Origin: CAYPHJ01 sp964410485
GTDB lineage: Bacteria; Desulfobacterota; Binatia; UBA9968
Reading direction: 5' to 3'
DNA: 34,895 bases
NCBI GenBank assembly: GCA_964410485.1
Contig: CAYPHJ010000044.1
Coordinates: 1-34,895 of the forward strand
Part shown: positions 6,104 to 14,517 of the stretch, in pieces
Numbering within the stretch: position 1 is the stretch's first letter
How the letters are laid out: each line of letters starts with the position of its first letter
Position numbers and translations under genes: made by a program
The notes under the pieces: model-generated
The model's database searches: none
The model's input: only the letters and a program-made list of their open reading frames with translations
Told to the model about the DNA's origin: nothing

Positions 6104-8034
6104 ACCACAAGATCCTTGAGCTGAAAGAGATTCACAAGCATTACGAGAACGGTGATACTACGGTGCGCGCCCTCGATGGCGTTTCACTGACAATCTATCG
6201 CGGCGAGTTCGTCGCCATCATGGGGCCATCGGGTTCCGGCAAATCGACGCTCATGAATATCATCGGCTGCCTCGATCGCGCGACATCAGGAAGTTACCTT
6301 GTCGGCGGTCGTGAAGCGGCCGATCTTGCGCCGGACAACTTGGCGGCGCTCAGGCGGGAAACTTTCGGGTTCATTTTTCAGCGTTACAATTTGCTTCCTA
6401 CTGCGACGGCGGGAGAAAATATTGAAATTCCTTCCGTCTATGCCGGGCTACCGAAACGTAAACGGTCGGAGCGCGCCGCCGAGCTGCTGGAGCGGCTCGG
6501 GCTCGCTGATCGTCGCCACCATCGTCCGGCCGAGCTCTCCGGAGGACAGCAACAACGTGTGGCGGTGGCGCGAGCGCTGGTCAACGATCCGCCGGTCATT
6601 CTGGCCGACGAGCCCACTGGCGCTCTCGACAGCAAGAGCGGCGCGGAAGTCTTGGCGCTCCTCAAAATGCTGCATGCCGAGGGCCGCACCATTATTCTTA
6701 TTACCCATGCCCCCGACGTGGCCCGCCACGCAAGCCGCATTGTCCATATTCAAGACGGGCGGATCGCCGAAGACAGCGGATCAGCCGGAAAACCGCTCAC
6801 TGGATCTATCCAAGAAGATACTCGACAGTCTGAGTACGGAGTTAGTTTCGGCACGAGCCTGCAAGAAGCGCTGGTAACCGCCTGGCGCTCTCTCCGTGTC
6901 AACCTCTTCCGCACCGTTCTCACCCTGCTCGGCATTATTATCGGAGTGGCGGCGGTGGTCGCGATGCTCGCCGTGGGCGAAGGCAGTCGCCAGACCGTGC
7001 TCAATCGGATTAATGCGTTTGGCGCCGATCTGATGCTGGTCCGCCCCGGAGGCGCTGGCATCCGCGGTGATGTCGTCACGCTAGTGCCTGAAGATGCCGC
7101 CGCAATCAGGGCGCTGCCAAACGTCGAAAGCGCTCTGCCTGAGCGCAGCGGCCGCATGACGGTGCGCTACGGTAACCTGGATTACCAAACATCCGTGCAG
7201 GGCACGGGCGAGGATTTTTCCACCGCCCGCAACTGGAGCGTGGCCGAGGGTCAGTTTTTCAACGGCGAAGACATGCATCGCTATGCGCCGGTCGTGGTTT
7301 TGGGCCGCACGGTTGCGCGGACGCTTTTCACAGATGGCGCAAATCCTATAGGCAGATATATCTTGCTAAAGAACGTGCCGTTCCTGGTCATCGGCGTCAT
7401 GACGGAAAGAGGCGCCTCGCCGACCGGCAGCGATCAGGATGACGTTCTTTTTGTGCCGATTAGCACGGCACTGATCCGGCTGTTCGGTCAAAGCCACTTG
7501 GGGAGCATTACCATTAGAGTCGCGGATACGTCGCACATTGATGTGACGCAGGCTCAGGTCGAGGCTTTACTGCGCGAACGGCACCGCGCGGAAGATTTTA
7601 GTATTCGCAACATGGCATCCATTCTCCAGGCAGCGATGGAGACGCAAAATACTTTCACGCTACTGTTGGGCACGGTGGCGGCGATCTCGCTTCTTGTCGG
7701 CGGCATCGGCGTCATGAACATCATGCTGGTAAGTGTCGTCGAGCGCACTCGCGAGATCGGTATACGTATGGCAACCGGCGCGCGCATGCGCGATATCCTT
7801 TTACAGTTCAATATCGAAGCCGCTGTAGTGTGCGCCGCGGGGGGTGTTTTGGGCATTGGCCTCGGCATCGTGGCGGGCTTGCTCTTGCGCTACAGCGGGA
7901 TGAGCGTGGTTTTCTCCATCACACCCGCGGTGTTGGCGTTTGCCTGCGCCGCGGCCACCGGGCTTGTCTTTGGCTACTTGCCTGCTCGTAAGGCCGCCCG
8001 GCTCGATCCTGTGATTGCATTGGCTTCGGAGTGA
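6100..8034 (+). CDS. macB: MacB-type ABC transporter, fused ATPase and permease
   Basis: The 644-residue product has an N-terminal ABC ATPase: Walker A GPSGSGKST at residues 42-50, signature LSGGQ at 146-150, Walker B ILADEP at 167-172 and the switch histidine His203. A MacB-type permease follows, with the first membrane helix at about 272-292, a large periplasmic domain of about 220 residues, and three C-terminal helices including the LVGGIGVMNIMLVSVVERTR segment. MacB-like pumps are mechanotransmitters that push substrates from the periplasm (macrolides, lipopeptides, haem precursors, toxins) through a TolC-type channel; the substrate here is unknown. The GTG start is supported by GAGGA 8 bases upstream and by its overlap with the macA stop. 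Confidence 0.95.
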   Translation: MNHKILELKEIHKHYENGDTTVRALDGVSLTIYRGEFVAIMGPSGSGKSTLMNIIGCLDRATSGSYLVGGREAADLAPDNLAALRRETFGFIFQRYNLLPTATAGENIEIPSVYAGLPKRKRSERAAELLERLGLADRRHHRPAELSGGQQQRVAVARALVNDPPVILADEPTGALDSKSGAEVLALLKMLHAEGRTIILITHAPDVARHASRIVHIQDGRIAEDSGSAGKPLTGSIQEDTRQSEYGVSFGTSLQEALVTAWRSLRVNLFRTVLTLLGIIIGVAAVVAMLAVGEGSRQTVLNRINAFGADLMLVRPGGAGIRGDVVTLVPEDAAAIRALPNVESALPERSGRMTVRYGNLDYQTSVQGTGEDFSTARNWSVAEGQFFNGEDMHRYAPVVVLGRTVARTLFTDGANPIGRYILLKNVPFLVIGVMTERGASPTGSDQDDVLFVPISTALIRLFGQSHLGSITIRVADTSHIDVTQAQVEALLRERHRAEDFSIRNMASILQAAMETQNTFTLLLGTVAAISLLVGGIGVMNIMLVSVVERTREIGIRMATGARMRDILLQFNIEAAVVCAAGGVLGIGLGIVAGLLLRYSGMSVVFSITPAVLAFACAAATGLVFGYLPARKAARLDPVIALASE

Positions 8035-8039
8035 CCTCG

Positions 8040-9383
8040 ATGCGGAACTGGTTTGTGCCCATAATCTTGATCTCGTTGGCAATTTCAGGCTGCAGCCTGG
8101 CGCCGGCTTACCAGCGGCCCCAAATAACCATACCTGAGCAGTGGAGCATGAGCAGTGCCGCCGGTTACATGCCAGGCAAGAACGGCCGGCCCTTTTGGGA
8201 GGAATTGGGCAGCGATGAGCTGAATCGCGTGATGAAGGTCGCTCTGGCGCAGAATCTCGATCTCGAAGCCGCCTTGCATCGAATCGATCAGGCGCGCGCT
8301 CAGGCCAGGATGGCCGGCGCGCCGCTCTATCCCGCTGTCCAGGCTGGCGGCGCCACGTCACGAACTTATCAGGAGGCCGGTGACGCCAGTGCAGCGCGAG
8401 GACTCGGGAGTATAAGCTACGAACTCGACCTCTGGGGGAGAAACCGCGCTCAAAAAGCGGCGGCGAGCTACCGCGCCGATGCGAGGCAACATGACTTCGA
8501 GGCCCTCCGTCTCATTCTCAGCGCGGATACCGCTATTTTGTACACGCATATACTGGCTCTCGACGAGCGCATTCGCATATCAACGAATAATGCTCAGAAC
8601 GCCGAAGAGATTCTGCGGATCATCGAAGCGCGTTACCGCGCCGGCACGGTTTCGGGCCTCGAGGTGTCGCAACAGCGGGTGATTGTCAACAACTTTAGGG
8701 CGACACTGGCTAACCTGAACGAGCAACGAGCCACCGCGCTCCACGCGCTGGCGATTCTTCTGGGAGAGACGCCGAAAAATGTCCCTGCTCCGCAGACGCA
8801 TCTTTCCGCGTTGAGCCTGCCGGAAGTGAACCTTACGCCGCCGGCCGATCTTTTGACCGTAAGGCCTGACATCGCGGGCGCCGAACTCAATTTGTTAGCC
8901 GCGAATGCCGACATCGGAAGCGCGCGGGCGGCGTTTTTCCCGTCGCTTACGCTCGGCACCGATGCCAGTATCGCTGCGGCGCTCGGTCATCCGGCCGTCA
9001 CCGCACTTTCGCTTGCATCGAACGTGCTGGCGCCGATATTCAGTGGTGGCAGGCTGACGGGAAATCTCGAGAACATCACCGCGCGCCAGAAAGAGTTGGC
9101 GGCGCACTACCAGAAAACTGTGCTGGTGGCATTTAGAGAAGTCGAAGATGCGCTCGCCGCGATCAGAACAACCACCGAGCAAGCCGCGCTGTCTCTCGAC
9201 TCTGTCAAAGAAGCGCATAACGCCTACGCCATCGCCAGAGCCCGTTTCGACGCTGGCGCCATCGATTACCTCACTTTGCTCGAGGCCCAACGCAGCCTGT
9301 ATCAAGCTGAAGACGGTCAAATCTTGTCCAATGCCGCGCAGCTCGAAGCATTTGTCCTGCTGAGAAAAGCACTGGGATCCTAG
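8040..9383 (+). CDS. Outer-membrane efflux lipoprotein, NodT/OprM type
   Basis: The 447-residue product is a TolC-superfamily outer-membrane channel subunit. The N terminus is a lipoprotein signal peptide with lipobox ISGC and lipidated Cys18, followed by SLAPAYQRP, the usual start of NodT-family proteins. Two duplicated helical-hairpin halves follow: ALAQNLDLEAALHRIDQARA with YELDLWGRNR in the first, and LTVRPDIAGAELNLLAANAD with a C-terminal ARARFDAGAIDYLTLLEAQR in the second. ATG 8040 was chosen because GGAG lies 8 bases upstream. A GTG at 8031 overlaps the macB stop and would add three residues. With MacA and MacB it completes a tripartite pump spanning both membranes. It is the last gene of the operon. 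Confidence 0.93.
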   Translation: MRNWFVPIILISLAISGCSLAPAYQRPQITIPEQWSMSSAAGYMPGKNGRPFWEELGSDELNRVMKVALAQNLDLEAALHRIDQARAQARMAGAPLYPAVQAGGATSRTYQEAGDASAARGLGSISYELDLWGRNRAQKAAASYRADARQHDFEALRLILSADTAILYTHILALDERIRISTNNAQNAEEILRIIEARYRAGTVSGLEVSQQRVIVNNFRATLANLNEQRATALHALAILLGETPKNVPAPQTHLSALSLPEVNLTPPADLLTVRPDIAGAELNLLAANADIGSARAAFFPSLTLGTDASIAAALGHPAVTALSLASNVLAPIFSGGRLTGNLENITARQKELAAHYQKTVLVAFREVEDALAAIRTTTEQAALSLDSVKEAHNAYAIARARFDAGAIDYLTLLEAQRSLYQAEDGQILSNAAQLEAFVLLRKALGS

Positions 9384-9550
9384 CGTTTTCCCCATCAATT
9401 CTTCGTTGCCGATACTTTGGAAGTCGAGCCCGCCTGGGCACTTGCATCGAGCGCAACAGGCCGCTCTCACCTGAGCCCAGCCCTTTCTTTGACCACGCAT
9501 TGCAGCTACTCTTCTGGACGAGTTGGATCAAGCGTCTTGGGAGGACTCTT

Positions 9551-10270
9551 ATGCGTTATGAACTATACTACCAACCAGCGATCCAGGGCCGCGGTGAGTT
9601 CATTCGTTTGGCACTGGAAGATGCCGGGACTGATTACATCGACGTCGCGCGCGATCCGAACTTCGGCCGGCCCGGAATTGTCAAATTTCTCGAGGACCCG
9701 TCCCTCGAACATCCGCCGTTCGCCCCGCCGTTTCTGAAAGCGGGCAAGCTCCTTATCTCGCAAACCGCCAACATCCTCCAGTTCCTCGGTCCTCGGTTGG
9801 GTCTCGTACCCAAAAGCGAAGCGAGCCGTATCTGGGCCCATCAGCTGCAATTGACTGTAGCCGATTGGCTGTATGAAACCGGCCAGACACATCACCCGAT
9901 CGCAAACTCGCTTTACTACGAGGAACAAAAGGAGGAAGCGAAGAAGCGCGGCGCACATTTCGCCGCGAACCGCATACCCAAATTCATGGGCTATTTCGAA
10001 AGGGTCCTCAAACAGAGCACGAGCGGCGGCTTTGTTTTCGGTAAAAAGGCGGCATATGTCGATCTCTCGCTCTTCCAGATGCTCGAAGGCTTACGGTACG
10101 CCTTTCCCAAATCGATGGCGCGGCTTGAGCCGCAGCACCCCCGACTGGTGACGTTACACGACAGCGTCATGACGCGTCCCCGAATAGCCGCCTATCTTCG
10201 CTCGCCGCGGCGCCTGCCGTTCAATGGGCAAGGCATTTTCCGCCACTACCCAGAGTTGGAAGAAGAGTAG
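9551..10270 (+). CDS. Glutathione S-transferase family protein (sigma/pi-like)
   Basis: The 239-residue product has an N-terminal thioredoxin-fold GST domain: MRYELYYQPAIQGRGEFIRL, with tyrosines at the position of the catalytic Tyr of alpha/mu/pi/sigma-class enzymes. The glutathione-contacting segment PPFLKAGKLLISQTANIL follows. The C-terminal helical domain includes FVFGKKAAYVDLSLFQMLEG, the usual 'xxDxxLF' core. It probably conjugates glutathione to electrophiles, with substrate unknown. The start at 9551 is set by GGAGGA 5 bases upstream; an earlier in-frame codon at 9500 has no such signal. It is separated from the efflux operon by 167 bases without a recognisable promoter, so read-through from the pump operon is possible. 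Confidence 0.85.
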   Translation: MRYELYYQPAIQGRGEFIRLALEDAGTDYIDVARDPNFGRPGIVKFLEDPSLEHPPFAPPFLKAGKLLISQTANILQFLGPRLGLVPKSEASRIWAHQLQLTVADWLYETGQTHHPIANSLYYEEQKEEAKKRGAHFAANRIPKFMGYFERVLKQSTSGGFVFGKKAAYVDLSLFQMLEGLRYAFPKSMARLEPQHPRLVTLHDSVMTRPRIAAYLRSPRRLPFNGQGIFRHYPELEEE

Positions 10271-10298
10271 ACAAAAGATCAAGCGGTGCGAAGCAGCT

Positions 10299-10718
10299 CT
10301 AGGTGCCTTGTCTGAGGCTGCCGTAGAGGCGCTCGGGGGTAACTAGAACCAGGCTTCGCTCTTCATTCCGCATCTGCCCGGCGAACTCCTCGTCGCCTTT
10401 GGGTGCTCGGCCCAGTGCAACGTAGAGATCCTTCAGGCGCTTGATATGCGCCGGTGTGTTTTGCCAGGGCTCTACCGTGGCCGCGCCCTCAACGGTGACG
10501 TAGCGCCGGGTGTCGAGCTTGATCACCGTGACAGTGGCTCGACCTGTGCGCTGGATGTTCTTGACCTTCACCGTGTTCCTTCGCGACGCGAATCCAACTT
10601 TATCATCCAGCACTGCCGTCGAGACGACGGTCGACTGTGCCCGCCCGTTTGGCGTGATGGTGACTGCGACACCGGTATGGTTTTCCTGCAGCAACGGGAG
10701 TGCTTCGTTCCAGTCCAT
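10299..10718 (-). CDS. PPOX-class split-barrel oxidoreductase, probable F420- or flavin-dependent
   Basis: The 139-residue product has the size and layout of the pyridoxamine-5'-phosphate-oxidase-like split barrel. The strand GVAVTITPNGRAQSTVVSTA is followed by DDKVGFASRRNTVKVKNIQR and later RRYVTVEGAATVEP. The 'TPNGRxQST' and 'TxKxxNI' patterns are typical of the PPOX subgroup annotated as F420-dependent. These enzymes reduce or oxidise small substrates or bind haem degradation products; no specific substrate is suggested. GGAGG 9 bases upstream supports the ATG. No F420 biosynthesis genes are in the window. It is convergent with the preceding GST and divergent from the TctC-like gene. Confidence 0.8.
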   Translation of the reverse strand: MDWNEALPLLQENHTGVAVTITPNGRAQSTVVSTAVLDDKVGFASRRNTVKVKNIQRTGRATVTVIKLDTRRYVTVEGAATVEPWQNTPAHIKRLKDLYVALGRAPKGDEEFAGQMRNEERSLVLVTPERLYGSLRQGT

Positions 10719-11153
10719 TTGATCGTTCCTCCGAATGTTGAAGTGCTGTCGCTCAATTCCTGGTCGTGGAGCAACAGTCGCCGAATATTACGTGCGGCGT
10801 CGGCGGACCCCCATGGCCAGCTTTTCGGCGGTCATATCCGATAACGTGGGGCTGGGTCAACCGAAAACCAGCACGATGTAGCTTTAGTGAGCACCGAGCG
10901 TCGAAATCATTCATGGGCGGTGAAGGACCAGTGCAGACAACGGCGTCAATCACGCGGCCTGGACAGCTCTCGGCGTCTTTTCTCCCACAACCGATTTGAA
11001 CGAAGCACAGCGGTTGAACTGTTTAAACATCTTGCACAACCCGAAGGTGAGCTGGAACCGTGTACATTTTAACGACCGCTCTACCTTGACAAGGCCCATA
11101 TCGCTGTGATGAATGACTAATTGAGACTTGTAAATAAATTCTTGGAGGGCGCC
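10719..11153. other. 435-base divergent intergenic region
   Basis: No ORF here has a family signature or a ribosome-binding site, and the in-frame stretches found are composition artefacts. The region contains a GTTTAAAC palindrome near 11020 and a TTGACA box at 11086-11091 that may belong to the promoter of the TctC-like gene. It might hold remnants of a lost gene, but nothing recognisable remains. Confidence 0.4.
11086..11114 (+). promoter_or_regulatory. Weak candidate sigma-70 promoter for the TctC-like gene
   Basis: A perfect TTGACA at 11086-11091 is followed after 17 bases by ATGAAT, a poor -10 match (3 of 6). It lies 40 bases upstream of the start codon. Only the -35 box is convincing. 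Confidence 0.25.
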
Positions 11154-12224
11154 ATGAAGATGCTTATCGGCTTTCGCAGTGGTTCTTTCCGGGCAGCATT
11201 CCTAACAATCTTCTTCGCACTGTCAGCACTGATTTCCAGCTCGGTGTTCGCTGCCGAACCCTTTTACAAGGACAAAACGATCCGCGTCATCGTGGGCCTG
11301 AGCCCGGGAGGGTTCTTTGATCTCAGGGCCCGTCATCTGGCCCGCCACATGGGGCGCTTCATCCCCGGGAACCCTTCCATGATCGTGCAGAACATGCCTG
11401 GTGGTGGCGGGGTCATAGCGGCAAATTATATCTACGGCGTCGCCAAGCCCGACGGGCTTAGCTTTGGAACGATTCAAGGCGGCCAGTATTTGGGGCAGCT
11501 GGTGGGCATGCCGGGGATCAAATTCGATTGGCCGAGATTTACCTTCATCGGCGTCGCCAATCCGACGAGCCAGCTGATTTACGCCAGGGCCGATTTGCCC
11601 GTGAAATCATGGAACGATCTGCGTAAAGTCAAGGAGCCGGTATTTGTCGGAGTTACCACGTTGGCGGCTGTCGACGGCGTCATTCTTCAGATCCTGCGGG
11701 ATGATCTCGGCTTTAACCTGAATGTGATTGCCGGCTATCCGGGCGGTAGTGACATTGACGTGGCCGTCGAGCGAGGCGAGCTGCATGCCCGAATGATGAG
11801 CGTGGATCCTTACATGGGCAGGGAGCCGTTCGTTAGCTGGCGCAAAAAAGGGTTTGACCAGGTACTTTTGCAGACGGGCAGGGAGCGCGACCCAAGATTG
11901 CCTAACGTGCCAACCATCTGGGAGGTCATGGATGAGGTGCGCGCGCCCCAGGAGACGAGGGAACTGGTTGAAACCGTGCTGACCGGTTTTGACATGCACT
12001 GGATCTTTCTCGCACCGCCTGGAATTCCCGAGGATCGAGTGCAGATTTTGCACGACGCATTCATGAGGGCCTTGACGGACGAAAAGGCCACCTCGGAAGC
12101 TGTGCGCATGCTGGGAGTGCCGCCGAATCCTCTCCACGGCGAAAAGGTCGCCGCGATGTCCCGGAGAGTCATGCAGGCCAGCCCCGAAACGGTAAACCGT
12201 CTGAAGCAGCTCTTTCGCAAGTGA
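11154..12224 (+). CDS. Orphan TctC/Bug-type periplasmic solute-binding protein
   Basis: The 356-residue product starts with a Sec signal peptide (positively charged start, hydrophobic residues around 14-32, likely cleavage after SSVFA before AEPF). The mature part has the Bug/TctC fold signatures: KTIRVIVGLSPGGFFDLRAR for the ligand carboxylate loop, NMPGGGGVIAANYIYGVAKP, and a C-terminal APPGIPEDRVQILHDAFMRA. Such proteins bind carboxylates or other small organic anions for tripartite tricarboxylate transporters. No tctA or tctB membrane genes are nearby, a common situation for expanded Bug families, so its transporter partner is unknown. GGAGG 5 bases upstream of ATG 11154 fixes the start. 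It stands alone and is convergent with the MetE-like gene. Confidence 0.9.
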   Translation: MKMLIGFRSGSFRAAFLTIFFALSALISSSVFAAEPFYKDKTIRVIVGLSPGGFFDLRARHLARHMGRFIPGNPSMIVQNMPGGGGVIAANYIYGVAKPDGLSFGTIQGGQYLGQLVGMPGIKFDWPRFTFIGVANPTSQLIYARADLPVKSWNDLRKVKEPVFVGVTTLAAVDGVILQILRDDLGFNLNVIAGYPGGSDIDVAVERGELHARMMSVDPYMGREPFVSWRKKGFDQVLLQTGRERDPRLPNVPTIWEVMDEVRAPQETRELVETVLTGFDMHWIFLAPPGIPEDRVQILHDAFMRALTDEKATSEAVRMLGVPPNPLHGEKVAAMSRRVMQASPETVNRLKQLFRK

Positions 12225-12323
12225 GAGCGTCAGCGGGCGTCCAGGCCTTTAAACGAAAAACAGCTCCGTTAGTGCGCGGCATGGAAAGAAAACTCTAGGG
12301 AAGCTCATCGCAGGTAAGATTGT

Positions 12324-13520
12324 TCAAACGAGCGGCTCGCGCCAAATTTTCGCGGCCGTCTCGACGATGCAGTCGAGCTTGCGCCACATTTCATCTTCGC
12401 TCATCGCTTTGGAATCAAGCCCGCCGAAACCGCACTGGGGGCTCAACGCCAGCTGTTCCAGCGGCAAGTAGTGAGACGCTTGGTCAACGCGACGCTCGAT
12501 CTCATCGAGCGTCTCCAACTCGGCACTTTTAGTCGTGACCAGACCCAATACAACCGTCTTGTCTTTCGGCACGAAACTCAAAGGCTCAAACCCGCCGGCT
12601 CGTTCGCTGTCGTATTCGAGCAACAATCGTTGATGTTTGAGTCCGGTGAATAACCGTTCCGCGATGAGGTCATAGTGACCCTCACGGTGCCACTGTGGTA
12701 CCAGCTTGCCGGTTTCAGGGTCGATGGTGCGGGCGTTGCCGCGGCAAATATGGATGCCGAAGGTTACGCCAGGAAAGCCTTCGATAAGGGCATTATCCGC
12801 TTCAATCGAGCGCGCCAGATTGCGCTCGGGATCTTCGCCGCGTGAACGCATTCGATCCAACGAGATTGGGTCGACATAAGCGGTGTAACCCGGCGCATCA
12901 ATCTGGATGTAACGGCAACCGGCTTTTACCAGGTCGGCGATGATGCGCCTTTCGATGGCCACGACGTCGGCGACAAAATCATCGAGGTCTCTGTAGACGG
13001 CTGTCGATGCTTCCCATTTGAAACGCTGGGCGATCCGATCCGGTCCAATGATCGTCACTTTGACCGGTTTAGTTGTCACGCTCTCAGAGAAAGAAAATTC
13101 CTCCAGCGGGAAGTTGCGCGCCAGTTTCAGCCGCTCCACCGCCGGCCTGCGGGTAATGATTGCCGGGCCGGCTTCATCGAAGTTCTGTTCCGCTCGTTCC
13201 AGCGGATTCAGATTGACCCGGCGCTGCTCGTAATAGAGGCCCGTGTTCTTGCCGACCCCAAATCCGGTGACCGCCTCGGAGAAGCTTTCCTGAAAGTTGC
13301 GTCGGCGAAATTCACCATCGGTTACTACCGGAAGCCCGTGCGCCTCTTGTTTCGTGATCACGTCGCGAATGGCCTCGTCCTGGACACGGCAAAGTTCTTC
13401 GTGTGCCATCTGGCCGTGATCGTAGCGGCGGAAAGCTTCTTTGACGGTCGGGGGCCGGACCAGACTGCCGATGTGATCGATTCTCATCCGCTCTAAATCA
13501 GGGGGTGTGGTGGAACTCAT
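12324..13520 (-). CDS. Short MetE-like zinc methyltransferase (cobalamin-independent methionine synthase C-terminal type)
   Basis: The 398-residue product corresponds to the catalytic half of MetE only, like YxjG/YxjH and 'core MetE' proteins. The start has the family pattern DHIGSLVRPPTVKEAF, then VVTDGEFRRRNF. Zinc ligands are visible: His257 and Cys259 (GIHICRGN), Glu302 (LLLEYDS) and Cys363 (LSPQCGFGG). It therefore probably transfers a methyl group to a thiol such as homocysteine. The N-terminal folate-binding half of full MetE is missing, so the methyl donor is uncertain. ATG 13520 was chosen because GGAG lies 6 bases upstream; an upstream in-frame start at 13607 would add a low-complexity 29-residue leader. 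It lies 94 bases downstream of the beta-class GST on the same strand and may be cotranscribed. Confidence 0.85.
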   Translation of the reverse strand: MSSTTPPDLERMRIDHIGSLVRPPTVKEAFRRYDHGQMAHEELCRVQDEAIRDVITKQEAHGLPVVTDGEFRRRNFQESFSEAVTGFGVGKNTGLYYEQRRVNLNPLERAEQNFDEAGPAIITRRPAVERLKLARNFPLEEFSFSESVTTKPVKVTIIGPDRIAQRFKWEASTAVYRDLDDFVADVVAIERRIIADLVKAGCRYIQIDAPGYTAYVDPISLDRMRSRGEDPERNLARSIEADNALIEGFPGVTFGIHICRGNARTIDPETGKLVPQWHREGHYDLIAERLFTGLKHQRLLLEYDSERAGGFEPLSFVPKDKTVVLGLVTTKSAELETLDEIERRVDQASHYLPLEQLALSPQCGFGGLDSKAMSEDEMWRKLDCIVETAAKIWREPLV

Positions 13521-13614
13521 CGTGCTCTCCGAGGATGCCGCGCCGTCGATCGAGGCGGCATTCGCCGTCGCGCCGGCTGAAGGGAATATAAGTGGAGAGA
13601 TCACCAAAAACGCG

Positions 13615-14244
13615 CTACTGTGTCGAGACCTTCTGCTCCCTCTCCAGGATCTTTTGCACGGTCGGGCGCTTTAGCATGCGCTCGCGCCATGCGGTGTAGG
13701 CGCTGAGCTCGTGCATGGGAAATCCGCCGCGCAGCCCCCAGCCGTAGAAAACGAGCGCGTACGGATCAACGACCGTGTACTGACTGCCCATGATCCACTC
13801 GTTTCCCTGCAACATCGAATCGATTTCCTGGCAGTTTGCCCAGAACGATTTTCGTCCCGTCTCCTTGACTGCGGCTTGAGCTGCTTCGCCGTCGGCAAAA
13901 CGCTCGGGCCGCATCGCGCGCTGGTACGAGGGATGCACGATACTGGAGAACCAGCACATATTGGAAATGCAGCGCGAGGCCTCGACCGGATCGGCCGGCA
14001 TCAGCTTTTTTTCTGGGAACCGGCTTGCGAGGTAAGTCAGTATCGCCGTGTTCTCGACGAGGATTTTGCCGTCAACGTTGAGCGCCGGTACCTTACCTCG
14101 CGGGTTGATCTTTAGATATTCCCCGGTTCTCTGCTCTCCCTTGGCGAGCAGGATCGGCTTCACCTCGTAAGGGGTGCCGGTTTCTTCAAGACCAATGTGA
14201 GAGGCCATGGAACATGCGCCAGGACTGAAATACAGCGTCAACAT
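13615..14244 (-). CDS. Beta-class glutathione S-transferase
   Basis: The 209-residue product starts MLTLYFSPGACSMASHIGLE, with Cys11 at the position of the catalytic cysteine of bacterial beta-class GSTs. The cis-proline segment GKVPALNVDGKILVENTAIL contacts glutathione. The C-terminal helical domain includes WIMGSQYTVVDPYALVFYGW, the usual N-capping 'xxVxDxYAFV' motif. It probably detoxifies electrophiles or handles disulfides; the substrate is not predictable. GAGGAG 8 bases upstream supports ATG 14244. It is the first gene of a possible two-gene unit with the MetE-like gene and is divergent from addB. Confidence 0.92.
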   Translation of the reverse strand: MLTLYFSPGACSMASHIGLEETGTPYEVKPILLAKGEQRTGEYLKINPRGKVPALNVDGKILVENTAILTYLASRFPEKKLMPADPVEASRCISNMCWFSSIVHPSYQRAMRPERFADGEAAQAAVKETGRKSFWANCQEIDSMLQGNEWIMGSQYTVVDPYALVFYGWGLRGGFPMHELSAYTAWRERMLKRPTVQKILEREQKVSTQ

Positions 14245-14517
14245 AGGAACGTCTCCTCACTTTGTAAATTGTTAGCCGCAATACGCGCGCGTTCGGCGAA
14301 TCGCAATCGGAGCAACGCTTGTCAGGTTTCCATAAGCCTGCGGGCGCGCAGGAGCGGGGATCTTTTCTCACATAGTACGCATGCCGCGTTACTCTGAGGT
14401 TCTTGTATGCTCTAACGAGATGTTATGTCAATCATCTTGAACGTGGGTTTTGCCGCCGTGAGTGACCCGCCAGCCGGAGTGTGATAGGTTTTTCGCGTTC
14501 TCCTCGGTAAACGATGG
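14245..14517. other. Divergent intergenic region, GST / addB
   Basis: These 273 bases carry the upstream regions of the GST (-) and addB (+). A small hairpin, CCTGCG-GGCG-CGCAGG, lies at 14337-14352. I found no convincing -35/-10 pair and no clear ribosome-binding site before the addB ATG. Confidence 0.35.

Noticed and set aside
10766..10999. 77-codon ORF in the PPOX/TctC spacer (and a 66-codon antisense one)
   Set aside because: No ribosome-binding site, low-information composition and no family resemblance; the two ORFs are opposite frames of the same stretch.
12225..12323. Terminator between the TctC-like gene and the MetE-like gene
   Set aside because: No hairpin with a T-run was found in this convergent 99-base gap.
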